Below are positions 7,494-15,094 of a stretch of 64,000 nt of DNA, one piece after another (the stretch's first letter is position 1; each line of letters starts with the position of its first letter). The stretch is from Pseudorhodobacter antarcticus (GTDB lineage Bacteria; Pseudomonadota; Alphaproteobacteria; Rhodobacterales; Rhodobacteraceae). A program made the translations under genes and the position numbers. The notes under the pieces are model-generated. The model was not told where the DNA came from and did no database searches. It saw only the letters and a list, made by a program, of their open reading frames with translations. Location: NCBI GenBank assembly GCA_945862435.1, contig CAMAXX010000001.1:124001-188000 (forward strand), read 5' to 3'.

Positions 7494-9674
7494 CTACTCC
7501 CAAGTGATAGCTGCAGTGCCCGCATCAAAACTATTTGCGCCTGCCGTAATGCGGATTTGGTTTAAGACACCTGACAGGGCTTTCGAACCGCAAACGCTAT
7601 GTAAATAGGCAGCATCTGATCTGCCCGCAATTCCGCTGAAAACCCAAAGATTTGTGGCCAAATCCATCAAGTTAAGTACAATGCTACCCTGCAAAACGGC
7701 AGACGCCGCCCATGTTGTAGAAAGATGCACCCCAGACGAAGTGTTTGCCAATATTGTTGCGACACCCACTGACCCTGCATACCCACTCGCCTCAATCCCG
7801 CCAGCAGCGCCCAGTTGGATCAGCGGCACAGTTGTGCCGTTCGTGGACAATCCGCTAAACAGCACAGTCACGCGCCGGGCTGTTGATGGGATACCCGTGA
7901 AATCGACACTTGAACCAGCTAGAATGACAAGCGAAGACTGCCCCTGCCCCAAAGCCGCCCGCACCTGCGTGGAAGTGGCTGGCAAATACCGATAGGCCAG
8001 CCTGCTTGTCCCACGATCCAACTGAATTGCTGAAAAACGATAAACAGCATTGGTAAAGACTGCTCCAATAGCCAAGCGAAGCAGCGCTAACAGCCGCACC
8101 CCGACAGTTCCAGCATTCACCAAGGTATAGCTTGCCTGAGTGACGCCACTTTGGCCGCTGTTCACCAAAGGGGTGGTTGTCGTTTCTAGGAAAGTTCCGC
8201 CAGTCAGTGCGCTATATCCTTGCAAATCTAACCGCGCACCGACTGCGCCAATAGCGGAACCAGAACTAAGGCTCATCACCGCGCCAAATGTAAAGGTCTG
8301 ACCCGTTGCGGCGCTGGCAAACGGCGTTCCCTGCGTAAAAAGGGTTATAGCTCCCGTCGTTGTCGCAGTGCCGTTCACAGTATATTCAACCCAAGGCGTG
8401 CCATCGGCGGCAAAGCCCGTGGCCGTTTTGGTGGCCGTGACGCCGCTGGCCACCACAGATTCTGGCCAAGCCGAGGCCGAAGCAACTTCGCCGGCGCCCT
8501 TTGCCAAATTGGTCGTCTCGCCCAAGAGCAGCGCATTGGGAAAGGCTGATGCGGCAGTGTTCAATTGGGTTGCAGTCGCGCTTATGCCCAAATCGGGCAA
8601 TGTTGCGCCGCCACCGCCGCCCGCTGGCGCAGTCCAAATGCCATCAGCGCGCAGAAAATTGACTGTGCCACCGCCAGAGGCGGGTGCAAGCCCTTTTTCC
8701 GTTGCCGTAAAGGCAGGCAGGATGCTGGTCGCTTCGGCGGGCGTGATATCGGTTGCTGGGCCAGACCCTGCGGCCACCCGACCTTTAAACGTGGCGCTGG
8801 GCATATTGGCCAGTTTGGCATTGGTAATGGCCGCTGCGTCCACAGTCCAAACAGTTCCGCTCGCGCTGACAGTAACATCGCCCTTGTCGCCATCGATCAA
8901 CCCAACGCCGCCAGAGGCGATCACAACAGTTGCACCCGCACTGTGCATTTTCACCTCGCCTGTGGTGCTGTTCAGCCAGATCGTACCATTGGGCGGCGCG
9001 GCGGGGTCGCTGGCCTGCCCGCCCAAACGCAGCGCGGCGGGCAGCGTCACTGCCCCGCTGGTCGCAGCAATCGACAATCCTGTAACGAAGCTCGCCCCAT
9101 CCGCGCTGACCTTAATGGCAAAATCATCATTGCCCGCAGTGCCCATTTCGGCCCGCCCAGAAAAGCCCGTCTGAAACAACAGGCTGGCCGTATCGCCCGC
9201 CGCCGCCTTGTTCACCTTCACCTGATGCCCCGCCCCAGCGTGGTTCAGCAGCGTCGCGGGCGAGGACAGCGATAGGCGGTTGTTGGCATCAGCAGTGGCC
9301 GAAATGCCAAGCTGGCCCACGCTTAACGGCGCATCGGCTTGCGACACCCATACCGCGCCGTTGTAGCTGGCCAAGACCTGCTCGGATGTGACCCATGCCG
9401 TCCAGCCTTCACTCGCTACAAAGAACTGCCATGCGCCGTTTTCATACAAGGCGATCTGCCCAACCTTACCCGCCCATGCGCCGCTGGCACCTGCGGCGAC
9501 AATATATCGGTCACCCTGCGAAGGGCTTGCGGGCGGCTCACTTATATTGCGCGCGGTCACGGCAAGCTGCACGAGCACATCCAAAACACGGATAGCCTCG
9601 TTATGGGTGACATGTTTTTGCGCTTGGGATGGCAGAATATACGGCAGCTGCAAAATGGGCGTTGTATCAGGCAT
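7494..9674 (-). CDS. DUF2793 protein, phage/GTA tail-fibre-like
   Basis: 726 residues. The first ~110 residues match the DUF2793 pattern: QLPYILPSQAQKHVTHNEA near residue 9, then GDRYIV, WQF and ASYNGAVWV segments. The middle is low-complexity and rich in Ala, Thr, Gly and Ser, with short strand-like repeats typical of fibrous phage tail proteins (for example ATADANNRLSL, TNAKLANMPSATFKGR near 290-310). A GGGGG linker sits near residue 355 and the end is beta-rich. DUF2793 proteins occur in phages and as unlinked gene transfer agent tail components in Rhodobacteraceae; no other GTA or prophage genes are visible here. A ribosome-binding site (AAGGAAC) precedes the ATG. Confidence 0.78.
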   Translation of the reverse strand: MPDTTPILQLPYILPSQAQKHVTHNEAIRVLDVLVQLAVTARNISEPPASPSQGDRYIVAAGASGAWAGKVGQIALYENGAWQFFVASEGWTAWVTSEQVLASYNGAVWVSQADAPLSVGQLGISATADANNRLSLSSPATLLNHAGAGHQVKVNKAAAGDTASLLFQTGFSGRAEMGTAGNDDFAIKVSADGASFVTGLSIAATSGAVTLPAALRLGGQASDPAAPPNGTIWLNSTTGEVKMHSAGATVVIASGGVGLIDGDKGDVTVSASGTVWTVDAAAITNAKLANMPSATFKGRVAAGSGPATDITPAEATSILPAFTATEKGLAPASGGGTVNFLRADGIWTAPAGGGGGATLPDLGISATATQLNTAASAFPNALLLGETTNLAKGAGEVASASAWPESVVASGVTATKTATGFAADGTPWVEYTVNGTATTTGAITLFTQGTPFASAATGQTFTFGAVMSLSSGSAIGAVGARLDLQGYSALTGGTFLETTTTPLVNSGQSGVTQASYTLVNAGTVGVRLLALLRLAIGAVFTNAVYRFSAIQLDRGTSRLAYRYLPATSTQVRAALGQGQSSLVILAGSSVDFTGIPSTARRVTVLFSGLSTNGTTVPLIQLGAAGGIEASGYAGSVGVATILANTSSGVHLSTTWAASAVLQGSIVLNLMDLATNLWVFSGIAGRSDAAYLHSVCGSKALSGVLNQIRITAGANSFDAGTAAITWE

Positions 9675-9722
9675 TTGGGGTTCCTTGGGCTAGCGCTGTG
9701 GCCAAACCCTATGCAAAAGCCG

Positions 9723-10640
9723 TTAAGGCCCATTCACCCCAGCGCGCGCTGCCCCATAGGCCTGTCCCTTCAACGCCGCCGCGTCCAGATGTTCGCGCCA
9801 AGCCAGCCAAGAAATCGCCCCGATTATCACCGCGCCGCCCATCAGAACAAAGCCGTCCAGCGCCTCGCCAAACATGGCCGCCCCCAAAAGGCTGGCCCAA
9901 ACCAATTGCAAAAAGGTCACAGGTTGCGTCACGGCCAAAGCGGCTGCACGAAAGGCCCGCGTCATCGCGTAATGCCCACCGGTCGCCGCCAGCGCCACTG
10001 CGCCCAGCCACAGCACCTGCGCTGCGGTCACAGGTTGCCACACAGCCCAAGCAAAGGGCGCAAGAAGCACGGATACAACGAGCGACATCATCACCACGAT
10101 GACAGATACATCCACGCTTGCGCTTAGGCGTTTGGCCAAAAGATAACTGCCGCAAAAGGCCACCGCCGCGCCGATTTGCGCATAATGCCCATCGTTCAGG
10201 GTCTGAAACCCCGGCCGCAGCACAATCAACGCGCCAATCAGCGCCACCAGAACAGCAAGCACGCGGCGCATTTGAAACCCTTCGCCCAGCAGCAGGCCAG
10301 CGGCCAGCAGCATCAAGACAGGGTTCAAATAACCAATCGCGGTGACCTGCGCCAAGGGGATGCGGACAATGGCATAAAACCACAAAACCACCGCCAGCGC
10401 GTGAAACACCCCGCGCCAAACCAGCAGGCCCACCGCCGTGCGCGGCACATTGGCGCGCAATTTAGGCAGCATATGCGCAAGCAACAATACGCCCCAGACA
10501 AAGCGGATGAATGCCGATTGCAATGCAGGCAAATCATCGCCCAAATACCGCACGATCCCGTTTTGCACCACAAAAGACAGCCCCGAGGCCAGCATCCACA
10601 AGATGCCCCATTTGGTCTGGCCTAAATCGGTCAGCTTCAT
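9723..10640 (-). CDS. EamA/DMT-family permease
   Basis: 305-residue inner-membrane protein with about ten hydrophobic helices in two EamA halves, the usual drug/metabolite transporter layout. The start chosen is the ATG at 10640 that overlaps the stop of the upstream lysE-like gene (ATGA), not the longer in-frame ATG at 10673. Landmarks are GLSFVVQNGIVRYL near residue 15 and the RIPLAQVTAIGYLNPVL segment near 95 that marks the EamA repeat. The substrate cannot be told from sequence. Cotranscribed with the LysE-family exporter and the I78 lipoprotein. Confidence 0.85.
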   Translation of the reverse strand: MKLTDLGQTKWGILWMLASGLSFVVQNGIVRYLGDDLPALQSAFIRFVWGVLLLAHMLPKLRANVPRTAVGLLVWRGVFHALAVVLWFYAIVRIPLAQVTAIGYLNPVLMLLAAGLLLGEGFQMRRVLAVLVALIGALIVLRPGFQTLNDGHYAQIGAAVAFCGSYLLAKRLSASVDVSVIVVMMSLVVSVLLAPFAWAVWQPVTAAQVLWLGAVALAATGGHYAMTRAFRAAALAVTQPVTFLQLVWASLLGAAMFGEALDGFVLMGGAVIIGAISWLAWREHLDAAALKGQAYGAARAGVNGP

Positions 10641-11242
10641 CCGCCCAAAACCAAGGTCAGCGCAATGGCCCACATCACCGCGCCCACGATCACCTCAAGC
10701 ACCACCCACGCGCGGGGCCGCTGAAAAACAGGCGCAAGCAGCCGAGCGCCATAACCAAGGGCTGCGAAAAACACAAAACTACCGCTGGCCGCCCCGATAC
10801 CAAACTGCAACCTGTAAGGCTCATATTGCGCCGCGATAGACCCGATCAGTGCCACAGTGTCCAAATACACATGCGGGTTGGCCCAGGTCAGCAAAAGACA
10901 GGTCGCCAACACCGAACGCAAGGATGCGCTGGCCCCCTCTTGCGGCATCAATGCCGCCCCACCCGCCAGCGCGGCGCGAAGCCGCAGCGCACCGTAACCG
11001 AACAAAAACGCAGCCCCGCCCCACCGCATCACCTCGCCCAAGGCAGGCAAAGCGGTCGAAATCGCGCCAAAGCCCGCAACGCCCACCGCAATCAAAATGG
11101 CATCCGACAGCGCGCAGACAGCGACCACCGCAAAAACATGCTCGCGCCGCAGCCCTTGGCGCAGCACAAAGGCATTCTGCGCGCCAATGGCCAAGATCAG
11201 GCTGATTGATACCAAGAACCCCTTTAGTGCCGCGTATAGCAT
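10637..11242 (-). CDS. LysE/ArgO-family amino acid exporter
   Basis: 201-residue inner-membrane protein with about six hydrophobic segments. The N-terminal motif ILAIGAQNAFVLRQGL (near residue 14) is the hallmark of LysE/ArgO, which export lysine or arginine. CALSDAILIAVGVAG follows near residue 43 and WANPHVYLDT near 135. The ATG at 11242 is chosen because it falls one base after the stop of the I78 lipoprotein gene; a longer in-frame start at 11287 would overlap that gene. Its own stop overlaps the EamA start. Basic amino acid export is the family prediction. Confidence 0.87.
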   Translation of the reverse strand: MLYAALKGFLVSISLILAIGAQNAFVLRQGLRREHVFAVVAVCALSDAILIAVGVAGFGAISTALPALGEVMRWGGAAFLFGYGALRLRAALAGGAALMPQEGASASLRSVLATCLLLTWANPHVYLDTVALIGSIAAQYEPYRLQFGIGAASGSFVFFAALGYGARLLAPVFQRPRAWVVLEVIVGAVMWAIALTLVLGG

Positions 11243-11243
11243 G

Positions 11244-11537
11244 TCAGCCGCACCGCACCGCTGTGATGATACCCGCATCTGACACATGAACGTTCAAACG
11301 GTTTGGCGCGAAATCCATTGTCACTGCCATGCCGGGGGTTATCACGCGCACCCGCTGGGAAAAGCGCATCGCGTCCAGCACCGCTTTTGGCTGGCCGATC
11401 AGGCTTTGCAAATCTTCTGCTCCGCAACTGGCCACCATTTCATCCCCCAAGTTTTGCGGCGCAGGGCTGTCACAGCCCGCCAATAGCAACGCCGCAGCGC
11501 CCGCCAAAGCCCATTTTTGCACCGATCTTCCCCCCAC
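11244..11537 (-). CDS. Peptidase inhibitor I78 family lipoprotein
   Basis: 97 residues. It has a lipoprotein signal (hydrophobic run LAGAAALLLAGC, lipobox Cys22) and then the I78 inhibitor fold: CGAEDLQSLIGQP near residue 38, VRVITPG near 64, and the terminal FAPNRLNVHVSDAGIITAVRCG region. I78 proteins inhibit serine proteases; a periplasmic, membrane-anchored inhibitor is the likely role. Its two mature cysteines (after CGAE and in the final RCG) could form a disulphide. First gene of a run with the LysE and EamA transporters, which may only reflect compact packing. Confidence 0.85.
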   Translation of the reverse strand: MGGRSVQKWALAGAAALLLAGCDSPAPQNLGDEMVASCGAEDLQSLIGQPKAVLDAMRFSQRVRVITPGMAVTMDFAPNRLNVHVSDAGIITAVRCG

Positions 11538-11665
11538 TTATTGCGCAGCAAGGTGCAGCATTCACCGCCGCCCCGCAAGGTGCTTTCGCTATGATTCCAG
11601 TTGCTTTTGCAAACATGCTGCGCCAGTCTGCGCGCAATGCGCCCAACCAAATCAGGAGTTTACCT

Positions 11666-12796
11666 ATGCGTACCCGTGCCGCTGTCGCCCTTGCCGCTGG
11701 CCAGCCTTTAACTGTGATGGAGGTCAATTTGGCCGACCCCAAAGAAGGCGAAGTTCTGGTCGAGATTAAGGCCACAGGCATTTGCCATACCGACGAATTC
11801 ACCCTGTCTGGCGCCGATCCCGAAGGGTTGTTTCCCGCCATTCTGGGCCACGAAGGCGCGGGCGTTGTCATTGCCGTCGGGCCAGGGGTTAAATCGCTGA
11901 AAGTGGGTGATCATGTGATCCCGCTTTATACCCCCGAATGCCGCGAATGCCCGTCCTGCCTGTCGCGCAAAACCAACCTCTGCACCGCCATTCGCGCAAC
12001 CCAAGGGCAGGGCCTGATGCCCGATGGCACCAGCCGCTTTTCGATGCTCGATGGCACGCCGATCTATCACTACATGGGCTGTTCGACCTTTGCCAACCAT
12101 ACCGTTGTGCCCGAAATCGCGCTGGCCAAAGTTCGGACAGACGCGCCATTCGACAAAATCTGCTACATCGGCTGCGGCGTGACCACGGGTATCGGCGCGG
12201 TGCTGAACACGGCCAAAGTAGAACATGATGCAACGGCGGTGGTCTTCGGCCTTGGCGGCATTGGCCTGAACGTGATCCAAGGCCTAAAAATGGCAGGCGC
12301 GCGGATGATTATTGGCGTGGATTTGAACAATGACAAGCGGGAATGGGGCGAGAAGTTCGGGATGACCCATTTCATCAACCCCAAGGAAATCGAAGGCTCG
12401 GTCGTGCAAGCCATTGTTGACCTTACCAAAACCCCCATCGATAAAATCGGCGGGGCGGATTATTCGTTTGACTGCACGGGCAATGTCAAAGTGATGCGCG
12501 ACGCGCTGGAATGCACCCACCGCGGCTGGGGCCAATCCATCATCATCGGCGTGGCCCCCGCAGGCGCGGTGATCGAAACCCGCCCGTTCCAACTGGTCAC
12601 GGGCCGCGTCTGGAAAGGCACAGCCTTCGGCGGCGCGCGCGGCCGCACCGATGTGCCGACGATTGTCGATTGGTACATGGACGGGCGGATCGAGATTGAC
12701 AGCCTGATTACGCATATCCTGCCATTGGAGGATATCAACAAGGGGTTTGATCTGATGCACGAGGGGAAAAGTATTCGGGCGGTGGTGGTGTATTGA
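11666..12796 (+). CDS. frmA: S-(hydroxymethyl)glutathione dehydrogenase (class III ADH)
   Basis: 376 residues; NAD-dependent oxidation of the formaldehyde-glutathione adduct, a formaldehyde detoxification and C1 oxidation step. Seen: catalytic zinc ligands Cys40 in TGICHTD and His62 in GHEGAG, the structural-zinc cluster CRECPSCLSRKTNLC (about 92-106), GCGVTTGIGAV with the third catalytic Cys near 170, and the GLGGIGLNV Rossmann turn near 197. The ATG at 11666 has CAGGAG 7-8 bases upstream; a longer open frame back to 11303 runs over the divergent lipoprotein gene and was rejected. S-formylglutathione hydrolase, its usual partner, is not in the window. Confidence 0.95.
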   Translation: MRTRAAVALAAGQPLTVMEVNLADPKEGEVLVEIKATGICHTDEFTLSGADPEGLFPAILGHEGAGVVIAVGPGVKSLKVGDHVIPLYTPECRECPSCLSRKTNLCTAIRATQGQGLMPDGTSRFSMLDGTPIYHYMGCSTFANHTVVPEIALAKVRTDAPFDKICYIGCGVTTGIGAVLNTAKVEHDATAVVFGLGGIGLNVIQGLKMAGARMIIGVDLNNDKREWGEKFGMTHFINPKEIEGSVVQAIVDLTKTPIDKIGGADYSFDCTGNVKVMRDALECTHRGWGQSIIIGVAPAGAVIETRPFQLVTGRVWKGTAFGGARGRTDVPTIVDWYMDGRIEIDSLITHILPLEDINKGFDLMHEGKSIRAVVVY

Positions 12797-12821
12797 AGGG
12801 GGGCGTGAGCAAAATTGCGCT

Positions 12822-12932
12822 ATGAGACTGCATCCCGTCTCAATCGCAAAAGTTTTTGTTGACGCCTTAGCGACAAGAGAGCATTTCTCAAGCATGATTG
12901 ATCGCATCAAAGATGCTAGGAACTTGACGTGA
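12822..12932 (+). CDS. Small ORF (36 codons) overlapping the antitoxin start
   Basis: ATG at 12822 to TGA at 12930-12932, translating to a 36-residue peptide beginning MRLHPVSIAKVFVDAL. Its stop codon shares bases with the GTG start of the MerR/DUF433 gene (GTGA at 12929-12932), the same kind of coupling that joins the next two genes. No clear ribosome-binding site was seen before its ATG. It could be a short leader peptide that couples translation, a third toxin-antitoxin component, or chance. The base composition already resembles the AT-richer operon downstream rather than the formaldehyde dehydrogenase gene. Confidence 0.4.
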   Translation: MRLHPVSIAKVFVDALATREHFSSMIDRIKDARNLT

Positions 12933-13573
12933 GCGAAGACAATGTCATAGGCGCTTTCAGCGAGACTGATGCGGCAAAGTTGACTGGCCTAACAGTCGGT
13001 CAACTTCGTGCATGGAACAACAAAGGTTTCATGAAGCCTAGTTTCATTGAAAGCGACCATCGGTTGCCTTATGGAAAAATTTACTCTTTCAGGGACATCG
13101 TATCCCTGCGAGTGCTTGGTCAGCTTCGTAACAAACACAAGGTATCGCTTCAACATTTGCGTCAAGTATCCGACAGCTTGGCGCATCTTGGTGATGCGCG
13201 TTGGATTGCCACCACCCTTTATGTTCTGGGTAAGCGCGTGGTCTTGACCGACCCAACTGACGAGCAACGCAAAGAAATTGTAACCGGTCAGCGCGTTTTT
13301 GACATTCCTTTGAGGGTTGTGGTTGAAAATACTCGGAAAGCCATAGCGGATATGAATAGACGCAGTGAGGCGCAAACGGGTAAGGTTGTTCATGGCAAGT
13401 TCACACTTCAAAACGAACCTGTTTTTGAAGGAACACGAATTCCTGTCGCCACGATAAAGCGTTACTTGGACGCTGGGTTCACTGCAGCCGCAATCATTGC
13501 AGAATTCCCCGACATTACTTTGCAAGACATTAAAGTTGCTAGTTCCTTCGAAAATGGGAAAACCGCCGCTTGA
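12929..13573 (+). CDS. Antitoxin with MerR-like HTH and DUF433 domain
   Basis: 214 residues from a GTG start. Residues about 8-80 look like a MerR-type winged helix (FSETDAAKLTGLTVGQLRAW, then KIYSFRDIVSLRVLGQL), followed by a helical part. Residues about 150-210 match DUF433 (GKFTLQNEPVFEGTRIPVATI, AGFTAAAIIAEFPDITLQDI). DUF433 proteins paired with a DUF5615 partner are recognised as type II toxin-antitoxin modules, with this one acting as antitoxin and autorepressor. It overlaps the 36-codon ORF before it by four bases and the toxin after it by four bases. Codon use is AT-richer than neighbouring housekeeping genes, suggesting acquisition by transfer. Confidence 0.8.
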   Translation: MSEDNVIGAFSETDAAKLTGLTVGQLRAWNNKGFMKPSFIESDHRLPYGKIYSFRDIVSLRVLGQLRNKHKVSLQHLRQVSDSLAHLGDARWIATTLYVLGKRVVLTDPTDEQRKEIVTGQRVFDIPLRVVVENTRKAIADMNRRSEAQTGKVVHGKFTLQNEPVFEGTRIPVATIKRYLDAGFTAAAIIAEFPDITLQDIKVASSFENGKTAA

Positions 13574-13962
13574 ATGATGAAATAGAGGGTCAGTGGCCAC
13601 AGTTTCGATTTCTGACAGATCACAATGTCCCTGACTCAGTGGGGAATAAACTTGTTTTGCTTGGACAGGACGTAGTGCGATTACGTGATGTAATGGCCGC
13701 TGACGCAAAAGACCCAGTCGTTGCCACGGCAGCAATCGCGGATAATCGGATTCTAGTCAGTTGGGACCGCGACTTTAACCAGCAACGGTTTATGTCTCCC
13801 CGATTTGACGGCCTTAGTAGGCTATCTATGTCTGGACAAGAAATGGGCGGCGCTGCACGGATTGAGGAAGTATTTGATGTGATCATCTTCGCGCTGCGAC
13901 GCGCCAAAGGCGCTCCCATTACAATCAGGGTCGGCGAAGGGAAGATACAAATTCACCTTTGA
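13570..13962 (+). CDS. DUF5615 PIN-like toxin
   Basis: 130 residues from a TTG start that overlaps the antitoxin stop (TTGA). The pattern matches the DUF5615/Mut7-C-like PIN fold: FLTDHNVPDSV near residue 13 (acidic Asp of the active site), VRLRDV near 36, DPVVATAAIADNRILVSWDRDF near 47-68 with an Asp pair, and a hydrophobic C-terminal helix. PIN toxins are usually ribonucleases; whether this one cuts RNA is inference. No in-frame ATG exists near the 5' end, so the TTG start tied to the overlap is the best choice. Confidence 0.77.
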   Translation: MNDEIEGQWPQFRFLTDHNVPDSVGNKLVLLGQDVVRLRDVMAADAKDPVVATAAIADNRILVSWDRDFNQQRFMSPRFDGLSRLSMSGQEMGGAARIEEVFDVIIFALRRAKGAPITIRVGEGKIQIHL

Positions 13963-14140
13963 GCGTGATCCACGATCCTTAATTCCAAGTTGTCAAAATT
14001 CATCGATGATTTAAGTCCCCACAACCCCGCGCGGACGTGTCTCTCTTGGCACGGGCGGCGCACGCCTTTGGCCAATTTGAACACCATCTCGCGCGGTTTA
14101 TTGGGTGCATCAGCCGCATATATCCCGACGAATTCACTAA

Positions 14141-14169
14141 AGAATAGCAAGCCGCGCGGCCCGCGTCAA
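14141..14169 (-). promoter_or_regulatory. Candidate sigma70 promoter reading away from yebC
   Basis: On the minus strand TTGACG (14169-14164), a 17-base spacer, and TATTCT (14146-14141). It is the only near-consensus promoter I see in this stretch, and it points toward the 3' end of the toxin gene. Nothing convincing is encoded downstream, so it could drive a small RNA, an antisense transcript over the toxin gene, or be a leftover. Confidence 0.4.
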
Positions 14170-14207
14170 TATATTCCGACAAAATTTGTCAACCTTTAAC
14201 GCCCGCC

Positions 14208-14238
14208 CAAAACAAAAAGGGCGGGGAACCCCCCGCCC
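14208..14238 (-). terminator. Rho-independent terminator of yebC
   Basis: Read on the minus strand, an 8-bp GC stem (GGGCGGGG/CCCCGCCC with a four-base loop, 14238-14219) is followed by TTTTTGTTTT. It starts about 25 bases after the yebC stop, the expected place and orientation. Confidence 0.85.
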
Positions 14239-14262
14239 TGTCCAACCATCTGCTTCTAAAAC

Positions 14263-15006
14263 CTATTCCAGCTGCGCCGCCACATCCTCGGGGATGTCAA
14301 AGTTGTGCGTGACGTCCTGCACATCGTCATCTTCTTCCAGCATATCAATCAGCCGCACCAGCTTTAGCGCGGTGTCCAAATCCACCTCGGTGCGCGTCTG
14401 CGGTTTCCAGATCAGTTTTGACTCGGTCGACTCGCCCAAGCTTTTCTCCAGCGCATCCGACACGGCGTTCAAACTCTCAACCGCGCAGTAAATCCAGTGA
14501 CCATCCTCGTCCGAATCCACATCATCCGCGCCCGCATCTAATGCTGCCATCATCACATCATCGGGAGAACCCGCAGATGCAGGATAGGTAATCTCGCCCA
14601 CGCGGTCGAACCCGTGCGAAACAGACCCCGTCTGCCCCATATTCCCGCCGCCTTTGGAGAAATAGCTGCGCACATTGCTGGCGGTGCGGTTCAGGTTATC
14701 GGTCATCGCCTCGACAATAATCGCGATGCCGCCCGCGCCGTACCCCTCATAGCGGATTTCAGTATAATCCGCTGCATCCCCCGCCACCGATTTCTTAATC
14801 GCGCGGTCGATCACGTCTTTGGGCATCGACACCGATTTCGCGGCCTTCACGGCAAGGCGCAAACGCGGGTTCTTATCAGGGTCAGGGTCGCCCATTTTCG
14901 CGGCAACTGTGATTTCCTTTGCCAGTTTGGAAAACATCTTGGAACGCAGCTTATCCTGCTTGCCCTTGCGGTGCTGGATATTTGCCCATTTGGAATGGCC
15001 TGCCAT
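14263..15006 (-). CDS. yebC: YebC/PmpR-family protein
   Basis: 247 residues, complete. The N-terminus [18 protein letters not shown] and the GGSGPGG-like [14 protein letters not shown] segment near residue 84 are diagnostic. The acidic C-terminal half ends with the DVTHNFDIP segment. YebC proteins were described as DNA-binding regulators and more recently as translation factors that relieve ribosome stalling; which applies here cannot be told from sequence. Followed by a strong terminator, so it probably ends a transcription unit. Confidence 0.95.
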   Translation of the reverse strand: MAGHSKWANIQHRKGKQDKLRSKMFSKLAKEITVAAKMGDPDPDKNPRLRLAVKAAKSVSMPKDVIDRAIKKSVAGDAADYTEIRYEGYGAGGIAIIVEAMTDNLNRTASNVRSYFSKGGGNMGQTGSVSHGFDRVGEITYPASAGSPDDVMMAALDAGADDVDSDEDGHWIYCAVESLNAVSDALEKSLGESTESKLIWKPQTRTEVDLDTALKLVRLIDMLEEDDDVQDVTHNFDIPEDVAAQLE

Positions 15007-15094
15007 GACCTAAAACCCCTGTTGAAACCAATCTCTTTGGTGATGAAATTCCCTACACCAGCGCCTAGGGGGGCCGCAACCCCCGCGCCCGCCC

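Larger units (their letters stand above)
13963..14262. other. 300-base intergenic stretch after the toxin gene
   Basis: Lies between the convergent toxin gene and yebC. It holds a good sigma70-like promoter on the minus strand (14141-14169) and the yebC terminator (14208-14238). Short open frames exist on both strands (69 codons at 13990-14199 plus; 39 codons from an ATG at 14119 down to 14000 minus) but none shows a recognisable family or a good ribosome-binding site. It may contain remnants left by insertion of the toxin-antitoxin operon. Confidence 0.5.

Noticed and set aside
11303..11665. N-terminal extension of the formaldehyde dehydrogenase frame
   Set aside because: It covers the opposite-strand I78 lipoprotein gene and lacks family similarity; the ATG at 11666 has a good ribosome-binding site.
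13953..14150. Minus-strand peptide with MVFKLAKG, faintly like the end of IS256-type transposases
   Set aside because: The resemblance covers only about eight residues, the start would lie inside the promoter -10 region, and no inverted repeats or other transposase parts were found.
13990..14199. 69-codon plus-strand ORF after the toxin gene
   Set aside because: No ribosome-binding site, basic low-complexity composition and no family resemblance; overlaps the minus-strand promoter.
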